45,889 bases of DNA, taken from positions 1 through 45,889 of the forward strand of contig JAAUPI010000010.1 of NCBI GenBank assembly GCA_012035135.1, read 5' to 3'. The translations under genes and the position numbers were made by a program. How positions within the stretch are numbered: the stretch's first letter is position 1; the number at the start of each line of letters is the position of its first letter. Source of the DNA: Microcoleus sp. CSU_2_2. GTDB taxonomy: Bacteria; Cyanobacteriota; Cyanobacteriia; Cyanobacteriales; Microcoleaceae. Positions 9,565 through 17,787 of the stretch are shown piece by piece. The notes below the pieces were generated by a model. That model worked only from the letters and a program-made list of their open reading frames with translations. It ran no database searches and was not told where the DNA came from.

Positions 9565-11028
9565 TTAAATAGCCTGATATTGCTGAACTGCCAAAACCAA
9601 ACTTTCCGTCCAGAAATTAGCCAATTCAGCACTGGCAGCTTCCACCATAACTCGGATTAGCGGTTCAGTGCCGGAAGCGCGGACTAGAACCCTTCCCTGT
9701 TCTCCCATTGCAGTTTTAGCACGGGCGATCGCCCCTTGCACGGCCTGGCACTCCTGCCATTTCAAGCGTTTTTCGCGATCGTCCACCCGCACATTTCGCA
9801 GCAATTGCGGGTAAGTTTCAAAGCTGCCATCCACCAATTGTGCCAAAGATTCGCCCGACTCGCGCACCAGCGAAGCCAAGTGCAAAGCAGTCATCAAACC
9901 ATCGCCACTAACACCGTAATGAGGACAAAGAATGTGACCGGACTGTTCGCCACCCAACATCGAACCGGTGCGTTGCATTTCAGCATGAACGTATTGATCG
10001 CCGACGGAAGTTCTAATTAGTTTGCCGCCCAATTGTTCCCAAGCTCTCTCAAAGCCGAGGTTAGCCATTACAGTAGAAATAATTAAATTGTCCGGCAACT
10101 TTTGGGCGCGCTGCAACTGTCGCCCCCACAGATAAAGAATATAATCGCCGTCAATCGATCGACCTTTGTTGTCAACAGCTAAAACCCTGTCTGCATCGCC
10201 ATCAAAAGCAAATCCCAAATCGGCATTGTGCTCCAAAACAGCCGCTTGCAAACTTTCCAGATGAGTCGAACCGCAGTTAACATTAATGCGAGATCCATCG
10301 GGAGAATTGTGCAAACAGATAACATCCGCCCCCATTTGCGCGAACACAGCCGGGGCCAAACCAGCCGCAGCCCCCCAAGCCAAATCCAAAACTACCCGCA
10401 TTCCCCGCAAATTCATCTGTTGCAGCGGCGTCTCTAGGGAAGCTGCATAATCTTTAACCAACTCTGGGCGGTGGTAGTTGTGTCCCCAAGCAGTGCTAGA
10501 AATGGCAACCTTTGCCCCCCGAATTCCCGCTTCTATTTGTTCCTGCAACTGCTGCGACAGCTTGTTGCCGTTTGGGCCAAAAAACTTAATGCCGTTGTCT
10601 TCTGGAGGATTGTGGGAAGCCGAAATCATCACTCCGCCCACAGACTCCGAAACGCTTGCCAGATAAGCAACGCAGGGAGTGGGACACAAACCCAAATTCC
10701 AGACTTCCAAGCCAGCGGCTGTCAAACCCTCTGACAGCGCCATTGCCAGCATATCGCTAGAATTTCTGCTGTCTTGTCCGAGAATAACTGGCCCTTGGTT
10801 AGGCGAATTGTGGCGTAAAACTTGTCCAGCCCAAAAGCCAATTTGCAGCGCTAAGGTTGCATTCAGCAACTCTCCAACTTTCCCGCGAATGCCGTCCGTG
10901 CCAAATAGTTTTGTATTGGGCAAGGGGAGGCTATTTCCTACGAGAATATTATCGGGGCGTTTGGCTGACTGTACTGAGTTAGCAGCCGAAAAATCGCTGC
11001 TACGGTGTCGCGAAGGTGTTTGAACCAT
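9565..11028 (-). CDS. glmM: Phosphoglucosamine mutase
   Basis: GlmM converts glucosamine-6-phosphate to glucosamine-1-phosphate, feeding UDP-GlcNAc, peptidoglycan and lipopolysaccharide synthesis in the cytosol. The alpha-D-phosphohexomutase signatures are all present: [10 protein letters not shown], the phosphoserine loop [10 protein letters not shown] (Ser138 from the chosen start), the metal loop [12 protein letters not shown], the sugar-binding GGEQSGHI and the phosphate-binding [13 protein letters not shown]. The protein is 487 residues with a ~40-residue N-terminal extension before the catalytic domain. An ORF start ten codons upstream (11058) is possible, but an AAAGGAG 5 nt before the ATG at 11028 decides for the shorter form. 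The gene lies upstream of the polysaccharide block on the same strand and may support it with precursors. Confidence 0.93.
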   Translation of the reverse strand: MVQTPSRHRSSDFSAANSVQSAKRPDNILVGNSLPLPNTKLFGTDGIRGKVGELLNATLALQIGFWAGQVLRHNSPNQGPVILGQDSRNSSDMLAMALSEGLTAAGLEVWNLGLCPTPCVAYLASVSESVGGVMISASHNPPEDNGIKFFGPNGNKLSQQLQEQIEAGIRGAKVAISSTAWGHNYHRPELVKDYAASLETPLQQMNLRGMRVVLDLAWGAAAGLAPAVFAQMGADVICLHNSPDGSRINVNCGSTHLESLQAAVLEHNADLGFAFDGDADRVLAVDNKGRSIDGDYILYLWGRQLQRAQKLPDNLIISTVMANLGFERAWEQLGGKLIRTSVGDQYVHAEMQRTGSMLGGEQSGHILCPHYGVSGDGLMTALHLASLVRESGESLAQLVDGSFETYPQLLRNVRVDDREKRLKWQECQAVQGAIARAKTAMGEQGRVLVRASGTEPLIRVMVEAASAELANFWTESLVLAVQQYQAI

Positions 11029-11033
11029 ATTCA

Positions 11034-11040
11034 CTCCTTT
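11034..11040 (-). promoter_or_regulatory. Shine-Dalgarno sequence of glmM
   Basis: AAAGGAG lies 5 nt before the ATG at 11028 on the minus strand and is the reason for choosing that start over the upstream ATG at 11058. Confidence 0.7.
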
Positions 11041-11501
11041 AGTAATATCCACACTCACACTTTGGAGTTTATGTTACAACTGAAAATCGAATTTTTCAGC
11101 ATGAACTCCATTGATTTTTGAGATTGCTCTAGCAACCTGACACTGAAGACTGCCCTGACAAAATTTTGATTATTTGTTGAATATACTGCATTTAATTAAA
11201 ATTTCAGGTTGCTAGGCAGATTCTAGGATACCAGTTTAGTTGCAGGAAACCGTGTGGCACGGAATACGATCGAGACAAAGCCTTTGCTCGTTGGCGCAAA
11301 CTCAAGCTACAAGCTGCGTGCAGAGTTTTTTTCGCAGGTGGCACATTTTTGTGCGATCGTGGGTGGCGTCGCAGGCCGCTGGCAGGGCTGTTTTATTCTC
11401 ACCAAAAAACTCAAATGATCGGGAGAGGGGGATGGGTTGATGGGGAGTCGGAGGGATCTGAAAAGCTCAAAAATTAATCCCTCTACTGACTACTGCCCAA
11501 T
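11041..11501. other. Gene-free stretch between ilvD and glmM
   Basis: I find no gene in these roughly 460 nt. The part next to glmM is AT-rich and would contain its promoter. At 11382-11420 there is a copy of a dispersed sequence (CTGTTTTATTCTCACC, an A run, then CTCAAATGAT) that reappears inverted at 35969-36008. Confidence 0.6.
11382..11420 (+). repeat. Dispersed repeat, copy 1 (partner at 35969-36008)
   Basis: The roughly 39-bp sequence around ATTCTCACCAAAAAACTC is repeated on the opposite strand at 35969-36008 with only a few changes. Both copies are intergenic and both are followed by G-rich/C-rich low-complexity sequence. Function unknown. Confidence 0.7.
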
Positions 11502-13187
11502 TTAACCCAAACCTAAATCGGTAACAGCACCAACACTGCTCGAAGAAACCAACTTAGCGTATTTAGCCAAAACGCCTTTAGTATATCGTGGTTTAGGAGG
11601 CTGCCAAACAGCCCTGCGTTGCTCCAATTCTACCTCAGAAACATTGAGCTGCAACAAGCGATTTTGAGCATCAATTGTAATCGAATCGCCTTCTTTTACC
11701 AGAGCGATCGTCCCGCCAACTTGTGCCTCAGGAGCCACGTGTCCGACCACCATTCCGTAAGTTCCGCCAGAGAAACGGCCGTCAGTAATTAACCCCACAG
11801 AATCGCCCAAACCAGCGCCAATAATTGCCGAAGTCGGAGCTAACATTTCGCGCATTCCCGGCCCGCCTTTTGGCCCTTCATAGCGAACAATAATCACATC
11901 TCCCGCTTGAATTTTGCCAGCCAAAATTGCTGCCAAACAATCTTCTTCTGATTCAAATACCCGCGCCGGCCCGGTAATTTGTGGCTTTTTAACGCCAGTA
12001 ATTTTAGCAACTGCTCCTTCTGTTGCCAGATTTCCCCGCAGAATTGCTAAATGTCCTTGCGCGTAAATCGGGTTGTTCCAAGGGCGAATTACATCTTGGT
12101 CGGTGCGAGGTTCCGCTGGAATATCTGCCAATACTTCAGCAACAGTTTTGCCGGTAATTGTGAGAGCATCTCCGTGCAGCAAACCTTGTTCCAAAAGCAT
12201 TTTCATAACTTGCGGAATGCCGCCAGTTTTGTGCAAATCAGTTGCTACATATTTACCGCTAGGTTTGAGGTCGCACAGCACCGGAACTTTCGCTCTAATA
12301 GTTTCAAAATCGTCGAGAGACAATTCAACTCCGATCGCATTAGAAATCGCCAACAAATGCAAAACAGCATTAGTGGAACCGCCGACAGCCATAATCACGG
12401 CGATCGCATTTTCAAAAGCTTTGCGAGTCAAAATTTGGCTGGGAAGCAACTGTTGGCGAATCGCTTCTACCACAACTTTTGCAGATTCCGCAGCGCTGTC
12501 AGCCTTTTCGGCATCCTCAGCCGCCATTGTCGAAGAATAAGGCAAACTCATGCCCATCGCTTCAAAAGCGCTCGACATCGTATTTGCTGTGAACATACCG
12601 CCACAGGAACCCGCACCCGGACAAGCTTTCCGTTCCACCTCAGCCAGTTCTGTTGCGCCAATCTTGCCCGCACTAAATTGACCGACAGCTTCAAAAGCGC
12701 TGACAACAGTTAAATCTCGCCCATCATAGTGTCCGGGCTTAATCGTGCCGCCGTAGACAAAAATAGCAGGAATATTCATCCTGGCGATCGCGATCATCGC
12801 CCCCGGCATATTTTTGTCGCAGCCGCCCACAGCCAGCACACCGTCCATACTTTGACCGTTGCAAGCAGTTTCGATCGAATCTGCAATCACCTCTCTCGAT
12901 ACCAAGGAATATTTCATCCCTTCCGTTCCCATCGAGATCCCGTCGCTGACCGTAATCGTACCGAACATCTGTGGCATCGCGCCAGCATCTCGCGCCCCCG
13001 CTTGAGCCCGCATAGCGAGGTCGTTCAATCCCATATTGCAGGGCGTAATCGTGCTGTACCCGTTGGCAATGCCCACAATGGGCTTCGTGAAATCGCCGTC
13101 ACCAAAACCGACGGCCCGCAGCATTGCTCGGTTGGGCGCGCGCTGCACGCCTCCAGTCACAGCTTGGCTTCTCAAATTTTCTGGCAT
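11502..13187 (-). CDS. ilvD: Dihydroxy-acid dehydratase
   Basis: IlvD dehydrates 2,3-dihydroxy-isovalerate and 2,3-dihydroxy-3-methylvalerate to the 2-oxo acids in valine, leucine and isoleucine synthesis; it acts in the cytosol and carries an Fe-S cluster. Cluster-binding cysteines are seen in [21 protein letters not shown] and [11 protein letters not shown]. The C-terminal substrate loop [19 protein letters not shown] is intact. The length of 561 residues is normal. I start at the ATG at 13187 ([10 protein letters not shown]), preceded by GGAAG at a good distance, rather than the TTG two codons upstream. The acetolactate synthase small subunit of the same pathway is 13 kb away (26417), so the pathway is not clustered. 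Confidence 0.95.
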   Translation of the reverse strand: MPENLRSQAVTGGVQRAPNRAMLRAVGFGDGDFTKPIVGIANGYSTITPCNMGLNDLAMRAQAGARDAGAMPQMFGTITVSDGISMGTEGMKYSLVSREVIADSIETACNGQSMDGVLAVGGCDKNMPGAMIAIARMNIPAIFVYGGTIKPGHYDGRDLTVVSAFEAVGQFSAGKIGATELAEVERKACPGAGSCGGMFTANTMSSAFEAMGMSLPYSSTMAAEDAEKADSAAESAKVVVEAIRQQLLPSQILTRKAFENAIAVIMAVGGSTNAVLHLLAISNAIGVELSLDDFETIRAKVPVLCDLKPSGKYVATDLHKTGGIPQVMKMLLEQGLLHGDALTITGKTVAEVLADIPAEPRTDQDVIRPWNNPIYAQGHLAILRGNLATEGAVAKITGVKKPQITGPARVFESEEDCLAAILAGKIQAGDVIIVRYEGPKGGPGMREMLAPTSAIIGAGLGDSVGLITDGRFSGGTYGMVVGHVAPEAQVGGTIALVKEGDSITIDAQNRLLQLNVSEVELEQRRAVWQPPKPRYTKGVLAKYAKLVSSSSVGAVTDLGLG

Positions 13188-13318
13188 TCTCAAACTTCCT
13201 TTATCAGTAGTGGGGGCATCTGTCAGTGGTCAGTTGTCTGTTGTTAGCCAGTGTTAGCCAGTTATAGCAACTGCCAAGACGGCGCCGGACATCCTCGATC
13301 GCTGAAACTATTGCTAGT

Positions 13319-13549
13319 ATGGCCTGTTCCTTAGACCTCTGGCATAATTCTTGTGGAACAGACATCCTGCTTGTTCAAAACCTATGTGGGCATTGTGGTA
13401 ATCATTGTGATGCGGATGAAAATGGTGCCAACATGATTTCAATTGTTGGAGCGGCATTTGTAAACCCGCTCGGAGGTTCGATGTTGTCGTGTAATCTTGT
13501 AGACAACATCAGGGCTACTGAAAGCCCCCGGCTTAAGGCCGTGGGGTAG
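13319..13549 (+). pseudogene. IS200/IS605-family TnpB, C-terminal relic
   Basis: This frame encodes only the tail of a TnpB (OrfB) protein, the RNA-guided nuclease carried by IS200/IS605 elements. The visible remnant is the second half of the zinc ribbon and the final RuvC region, LCGHCGNHCDADENGANMI, followed by FVNPLGGSMLSCNLVDNIRA and the terminal ESPRLKAVG. The rest of the gene is missing upstream, where ordinary intergenic sequence and the ilvD leader begin. The end of the frame runs into a hairpin typical of the right end of such elements (13525-13546). The assignment is by pattern recognition of the CDADxNGAxN motif. It cannot be functional. Confidence 0.65.
13525..13546 (+). repeat. 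IS200/IS605-type terminal hairpin with a bulged T
   Basis: CCCCCGGC pairs with GCCG-T-GGGG around a TTAAG loop, leaving one unpaired T in the stem. Imperfect hairpins with an extrahelical T are the recognition structures of Y1 (HUH) transposases at IS200/IS605 ends. It overlaps the last codons of the TnpB relic, as expected at the right end of such an element. Confidence 0.6.
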
Positions 13550-13589
13550 TTTACTCCAACGTTTGGAAAAAAATTGTGAGGCGAATTAC

Positions 13590-14432
13590 ATGGTGGCCGA
13601 TCGAATTTTGAGGCAATATGCGGCCGGAGAAAGAATTTTTCGAGAGATCAATCTCACCGGGGCAGATCTCAAAGGGGCAGACCTCAGCGAGGCTAACTTT
13701 ACCAGAGCCAACTTCCAGCAGGCAAACCTCAAAGGCGCTAACCTGACGGGAGCCAACCTGCGCGAGGTGAAGCTAACCGGGGTGGAGCTGACGGAAGCCA
13801 ACCTCAGCGAAGCAAATCTCATCGGCACCGATTTGAGCCGCGCCAATCTGAGCGGAGCCAACATTACCGGAGCGAATCTGCGCGGCTCAATGGCGAGGGA
13901 AGTCAACATGACTAAGGCTAACTTGACCGAAGCTAATCTGACCGAAGCCAACTTTACCGAAGCAAATTTGTTTGCGGCCAACTTAACGGACGCTAGCATG
14001 ATTCGGACTAATTTAATGAAGGCAAATTTGAGTTGGTCAACCCTGAAAGCGGTAAACCTGACAAATGCGATTCTCAGCGAGTCGCTTTTAGAAAGAGCTA
14101 ACCTGACTCAGGCAATTCTCAGCGGGGCGATGCTAAGCGGCGCAAATCTTACTGGTGCAGATTTACGCCAAGTAACGATGGTTGGAGCTAATCTGAGCGA
14201 AGCTAATCTGAGCAATGCTAATCTGAGAGTTGCTAATTTGAGTTGGTCAACGCTGCGTGGTGCTAATTTGAGCGGTGCTAATTTGTACCGAGCAAAGTTG
14301 TACTGGTCTAATTTGAGCGGGGCGATTTTGGTAGAAGCTGTTTTAATTGATGCCAACCTCAATCGAACTAACTTCCGCGATGCTGATTTGAGGCGAGCGA
14401 TTATGCCTGACGGTACAACTCATGAATCTTAA
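13590..14432 (+). CDS. Pentapeptide-repeat protein
   Basis: The 280-residue protein is almost entirely tandem pentapeptide repeats of the A(D/N)LXX type. The repeats begin after a short leader (MVADRILRQYAAGERIFREI) and run to the C-terminus (about 50 units, with LSWSTL interruptions near residues 150 and 220). Such proteins fold into a right-handed quadrilateral beta-helix; family members range from DNA mimics protecting gyrase to structural proteins of unknown role. There is no signal peptide or membrane segment. I start at the ATG at 13590, not the TTG 27 nt upstream, because GAGGCG lies 8 nt before the ATG. No partner gene suggests a specific role. Confidence 0.85.
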   Translation: MVADRILRQYAAGERIFREINLTGADLKGADLSEANFTRANFQQANLKGANLTGANLREVKLTGVELTEANLSEANLIGTDLSRANLSGANITGANLRGSMAREVNMTKANLTEANLTEANFTEANLFAANLTDASMIRTNLMKANLSWSTLKAVNLTNAILSESLLERANLTQAILSGAMLSGANLTGADLRQVTMVGANLSEANLSNANLRVANLSWSTLRGANLSGANLYRAKLYWSNLSGAILVEAVLIDANLNRTNFRDADLRRAIMPDGTTHES

Positions 14433-14481
14433 AAGTTGACAGTTGACTGTTTGCTCACTAATGACTAATGACTGCTAACTA

Positions 14482-15315
14482 ATGACCATTAGCGAATTAT
14501 TGATTCTGGCTGCGGCCGGACTTTTTGCCGGAATTCTAGCTGGATTTTTGGGCATCGGCGGCGGTACGGTACTCGTGCCTCTGTTGGTAGCTCTCAAGTA
14601 CGCGCCACTGCAAGCGGTTGCTACTAGCAGTTTGTCGATCGTAATTACAGCTATTTCTGGCAGCATCCAGAATTGGCGAATGGGCTATCTCAGTTTGAGT
14701 CAAGTCGCAGGCATCGGATTTCCCGCCATAATAACAGCACAAATTGGCGTTTATTTGGCGGGGATTTTTCCTCCTTATTTGCTATTAGTTACTTTTGGGT
14801 TGTTGTTGTGGTTTAATATTTATTTGGTAGAAGTTCGCAAACGATTGACTGCCAATAATTTAGTAGAAGAGGAACCAGGACAAAATCCTCAATTACCCAT
14901 TACCAATGATCGATTATCCGATCGTTCAAATGTTTTAGTGAATCCAATTTTTGCAAGAATTGCCACAGGCAGTGCTGCGGGTTTATTAGCGGGTTTGTTC
15001 GGAGTGGGTGGAGGCGTGATTATGGTCCCACTGCAAATTTTGCTGTTGGGGGAAAGCATTAAAACAGCAATTCAAACGAGCTTGGGGGTGATTGTCATTA
15101 CGGCAATTTCGGCAACTTTGGGCCACGCAGCGCGGGGGAATGTATTGTGGGTTGTGGGACTGATTCTAGGCGGTGGCGGTTTATTGGGAGCGCAAATCAG
15201 CACGCGGTTTTTGCCGAGATTGTCCGATCGAGTAGTTAGTTTTGCTTTTCGATCGCTCTTGGCAATATTATCAATTTATGTTTTTTGGCAGGCTTGGCAA
15301 AAGTTGAGTTATTAG
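14482..15315 (+). CDS. TauE/SafE-family anion permease
   Basis: This is a 277-residue integral membrane protein of the TauE/SafE (formerly DUF81) family, which exports sulfite, sulfoacetate and related small anions or takes part in sulfur metabolism. It has the internal duplication of the family: GILAGFLGIGGGTVLVPLL near the N-terminus and GLLAGLFGVGGGVIMVPLQ in the second half, each starting a four-helix unit, for about eight helices. A short charged loop (RLTANNLVEEEPGQNPQ) separates the halves. It lies 49 nt downstream of the pentapeptide-repeat gene and may be co-transcribed with it, but the spacer holds heptamer repeats. The substrate is not predictable. Confidence 0.85.
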   Translation: MTISELLILAAAGLFAGILAGFLGIGGGTVLVPLLVALKYAPLQAVATSSLSIVITAISGSIQNWRMGYLSLSQVAGIGFPAIITAQIGVYLAGIFPPYLLLVTFGLLLWFNIYLVEVRKRLTANNLVEEEPGQNPQLPITNDRLSDRSNVLVNPIFARIATGSAAGLLAGLFGVGGGVIMVPLQILLLGESIKTAIQTSLGVIVITAISATLGHAARGNVLWVVGLILGGGGLLGAQISTRFLPRLSDRVVSFAFRSLLAILSIYVFWQAWQKLSY

Positions 15316-15358
15316 TTATTAGTTGTATATTTCAAGATTATCCTTCTTCCTTCTTCCT

Positions 15359-15859
15359 TCATTCTTCTTTATTCAAACGCAGCCCGACAATTACTACATC
15401 TTTTTCCACCTCATCGAGTTCGACGACTTTTGGCAGATATCCCCAACGCTGGAAGCCAAATTTATCAAATAATTTTAAACTGGGCTGATTGTGATCAAAA
15501 ATGATGCCTATTAAAGTTTTAATGCCTAATTCTGGACTTCGCCTAATGGCTAATTCTAATAATTTGTGTCCGACTCCGCAGCATTGGCGATCGGGCGCAA
15601 CGTAGATGCTAACTTCTGCTGTATGCTGATAGGCAGCGCGTCCGTAGAAAAGCTGAAAACTCAGCCATCCAATGATATTTTGTTCTGATTCCATTACCCA
15701 AATTGGCAAAGAATTGGGTGAGTGTTCTCTGTACCAGGCGCGACGACTTTCGACAGAAACGGGTGCTAAATCTGCTGTCGCCATTCTGCCCGGAATTGCT
15801 GCGTTGTATATTTGGACAATAGCTGGCAAATCGCTTTCAACTGCATCGCGGATTTTCAT
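15359..15859 (-). CDS. GNAT-family N-acetyltransferase (phosphinothricin acetyltransferase-like)
   Basis: The 166-residue protein is a single GNAT domain transferring an acetyl group from acetyl-CoA to an amine. The N-terminal IRDAVESDLPAIVQIYNAAI and the acetyl-CoA pyrophosphate loop VAPDRQCCGVGHKLLELAI (a variant of R/QxxGxG/A) are visible, as is the C-terminal NQPSLKLFDKFGFQRWGYLP common in the Pat/Bar-like branch. Family members acetylate phosphinothricin or methionine sulfoximine-like compounds or act as general small-molecule acetyltransferases. It converges with the TauE/SafE gene. The ATG at 15859 starts directly at the domain. Substrate unknown. Confidence 0.82.
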   Translation of the reverse strand: MKIRDAVESDLPAIVQIYNAAIPGRMATADLAPVSVESRRAWYREHSPNSLPIWVMESEQNIIGWLSFQLFYGRAAYQHTAEVSIYVAPDRQCCGVGHKLLELAIRRSPELGIKTLIGIIFDHNQPSLKLFDKFGFQRWGYLPKVVELDEVEKDVVIVGLRLNKEE

Positions 15860-15877
15860 GAATTGCGGTAATGGTAG

Positions 15878-16021
15878 AGGATGCGTAAATTATTGCAGAA
15901 ACCCGGTTTCTTCGATGGCTTGGATACGCGCACAGACTCAGAAACCGGGTTTCTGCGCAAAATCTCGTGAGGATGCGTAAATACTCGTAGAAACCCGGTT
16001 TCTCGGATACGCGCAGAGACT
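15878..16021. repeat. Tandem copies of the GAAACCCGGTTTC palindrome repeat
   Basis: A unit of GAGGATGCGTAAAT, a few variable bases, then GTAGAAACCCGGTTTCT (or GCAGAAACCC...) and GGATACGCGCAGAGACTCAG-like sequence occurs twice head to tail, about 91 nt apart, with an inverted GAAACCGGGTTTC copy between them (15940-15953). The palindromic core is shared with repeats at 16288, 22213 and 35906. This is a dispersed palindromic repeat family, not a CRISPR, since spacing and unit order are irregular. Confidence 0.75.
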
Positions 16022-16287
16022 CAGCGGACTAGGCGGGTGGAGATTCAGAAACCTTACTTAAACCTCACGATCGCCAAAATATTCATGTTATTTTGTTTCG
16101 ATCGAGCAGCAGTTTCATTGAGGCAGTGCCGTGTCCCTAGGTTTCCTGGGAAAATACACTGCTTGATTAGAGTGCGATCGTTCTCTATCTTATCCATTGG
16201 CTAATTACCTCCGATCGAATCTCGAAAACTATAATTGAAATTTGATTTTGGTCGATCGTAAATTTAGTCCAGGACGCACGAGTGTTT

Positions 16288-16351
16288 AGAAACCGGGTTT
16301 TTACCAGAAGACGCGTTGTGGCTGACAAATTTGGTAAAAAACCCGGTTTCT
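16288..16351. repeat. Inverted-repeat element, GAAACCGGG family
   Basis: AGAAACCGGGTTTTTACCA at the left faces TTGGTAAAAAACCCGGTTTCT at the right, a stem of about 19-20 bp with one length difference in the T/A run and a loop of some 24 nt. It matches the element at 22213-22279 in its outer arms. It looks like a small non-autonomous palindromic element. Confidence 0.75.
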
Positions 16352-16584
16352 GGGCCCCATGTAAGTCCTGAAATTGAATTAATCGAGCTTATAGATTGAT
16401 TATACAAAACTTATGTAAATATTTCTATATACAAAATTATTTTTTTGTCAATGCTTGCAGAAGTATAAATTTTGCGATCGGGCTGAGAAACCGACTTATT
16501 TAGTTAGATTTATCTGCGTAAAACATCCTGATGACTCTGCCTGACAGTCGGAATTGATGCTATACATACAAATAAATCTTAAAC

Positions 16585-17658
16585 ATGAAACTAAATTTGG
16601 CAATCCCTGGATTACTGATCGCACTGTTAGTTGGGTGTAACGACACTACTACAGTTGCAACATCAGCATCACCAAGCGCCACACCCAGCCCGACTAGCAA
16701 TCCGGTAGTATCTGAAAAAACACCAACACCCAGCCCGACACCCACTCCGGTAGCATCTGAGCCAACACCCACACCCACAAATTCACCGAATCCTTTTGAT
16801 AGCGATTCATTTCCTAAAGCAGGTTGTGGCGATAAAATGCCAACTGTCAGTAAAACAGATACAGTTAACTTATATCCAGTGTTTGTTGATTACAGCGACA
16901 GCAATTTACAAACTATCAAGGATAATTATTGTGGAGATGCTTTTTTAAAAATAACCACAAAAGATCAGGACAAAAAATACGTTATACAAGTCGCATCTTT
17001 CACTAGCGAAGAACGTGCTAATCAATTTAAAGAATTTCTGGGAACTAAATTAAGTAGTGTAAATGCCAAAGTAGGAGAGCCTACCGTAAGAGCTGTAAAA
17101 CCTCAAGGTGATGTAAAAAGTCAAGGTGAAACAGCTAATGAATCAACTAGCATTTCAAGTTCAGCATCCTCTATTGGAAAGGCAGCACAACTAACTCCTA
17201 AGCAAATCAAAGAATTAATAGAGATGGAAAATCGTCTGACTGTCCCGGTAGAGCAGTCAAACCTCAAATTAGAGAAGGTTAAAGCTATTCTACCGACCTA
17301 TGTTCCGCCTGAATTTAAAGTGAAGGACTTCAAAATATCTCTATGTAACAATCCTGGAGACAAGTCAGATAGATATATCTATGGTATTACTTACCGTAAT
17401 TCGAGCAATAGCTCATTTAATATCCAAACTGGATCTTGTAGACGGGGCTATTATTATTCCAAGCCTACAATTGTCAAAGACCTTCAAATTCCCTCAAATA
17501 AATTCGATCGAGTTAATCTTCAATTTATCAAATTTGAAAGATTTGATAAATTGAGCAATGACACTCAAATCAGTGGAGAAATTTTGTCTTCTAATCCTGA
17601 ATCTCCTGGAGATTTAAAAAATTACTGTCTTTTAGATCCGCTGGCAGCAATCCTATAA
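16585..17658 (+). CDS. Putative lipoprotein with Pro/Thr-rich linker and SPOR-like segment
   Basis: The 357-residue protein begins with a lipoprotein signal: MKLNLAIPGLLIALLVGC places the lipobox Cys at residue 18. A low-complexity PTPSP-type linker to about residue 72 would span the periplasm or cell wall. A segment near residues 130-160 (YVIQVASFTSEERANQFKEF) resembles a SPOR repeat, a peptidoglycan-binding fold. The C-terminal third is unassigned and contains paired cysteines. An alternative frame just after the stop encodes a plausible tail (NWQEAQKIMKSMDYLNNRN), so a frameshift near the 3' end is possible. It converges with the WD40 gene. Function unknown. Confidence 0.7.
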   Translation: MKLNLAIPGLLIALLVGCNDTTTVATSASPSATPSPTSNPVVSEKTPTPSPTPTPVASEPTPTPTNSPNPFDSDSFPKAGCGDKMPTVSKTDTVNLYPVFVDYSDSNLQTIKDNYCGDAFLKITTKDQDKKYVIQVASFTSEERANQFKEFLGTKLSSVNAKVGEPTVRAVKPQGDVKSQGETANESTSISSSASSIGKAAQLTPKQIKELIEMENRLTVPVEQSNLKLEKVKAILPTYVPPEFKVKDFKISLCNNPGDKSDRYIYGITYRNSSNSSFNIQTGSCRRGYYYSKPTIVKDLQIPSNKFDRVNLQFIKFERFDKLSNDTQISGEILSSNPESPGDLKNYCLLDPLAAIL

Positions 17659-17725
17659 ACTGGCAAGAAGCACAAAAGATTATGAAGTCTATGGACTATC
17701 TGAATAATCGAAACTAGGAAAGGCT

Positions 17726-17787
17726 AAAAATGTAGGTTGGGTTTCGCTATGCTTTATCCAACCTACCTTAAATTAACCTACATTTTT
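17726..17787. terminator. Bidirectional terminator-like inverted repeat
   Basis: AAAAATGTAGGTT at 17726-17738 is the exact reverse complement of AACCTACATTTTT at 17775-17787, and a nested 9-bp stem GTAGGTTGG/CCAACCTAC lies inside. The arms end in T runs on both strands. It sits between the convergent lipoprotein and WD40 genes, overlapping the last codons of the latter, so it could stop transcription from both sides. Confidence 0.6.

Larger units (their letters stand above)
15860..16584. other. Repeat-rich gap upstream of the lipoprotein gene
   Basis: I see no gene in this 725-nt gap. It holds tandem copies of a GAAACCCGGTTTC palindrome unit (15878-16021), a longer inverted repeat of the same core (16288-16351), and a very AT-rich segment from about 16380 to 16470 that probably contains the promoter of the lipoprotein gene. 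Confidence 0.7.

Noticed and set aside
12051-12713. 220-codon open frame opposite ilvD
   Set aside because: It is antisense to a well-conserved enzyme and its translation looks like a shadow of that gene, without any recognisable domain.
13586-13999. Open frame opposite the pentapeptide-repeat gene
   Set aside because: Its repetitive LASVKLA pattern is the mirror of the pentapeptide repeats.
15878-16021. GAAACCCGGTTTC units as a mini CRISPR
   Set aside because: The palindromes alternate in orientation, spacing is irregular and the sequence between them is itself repeated.
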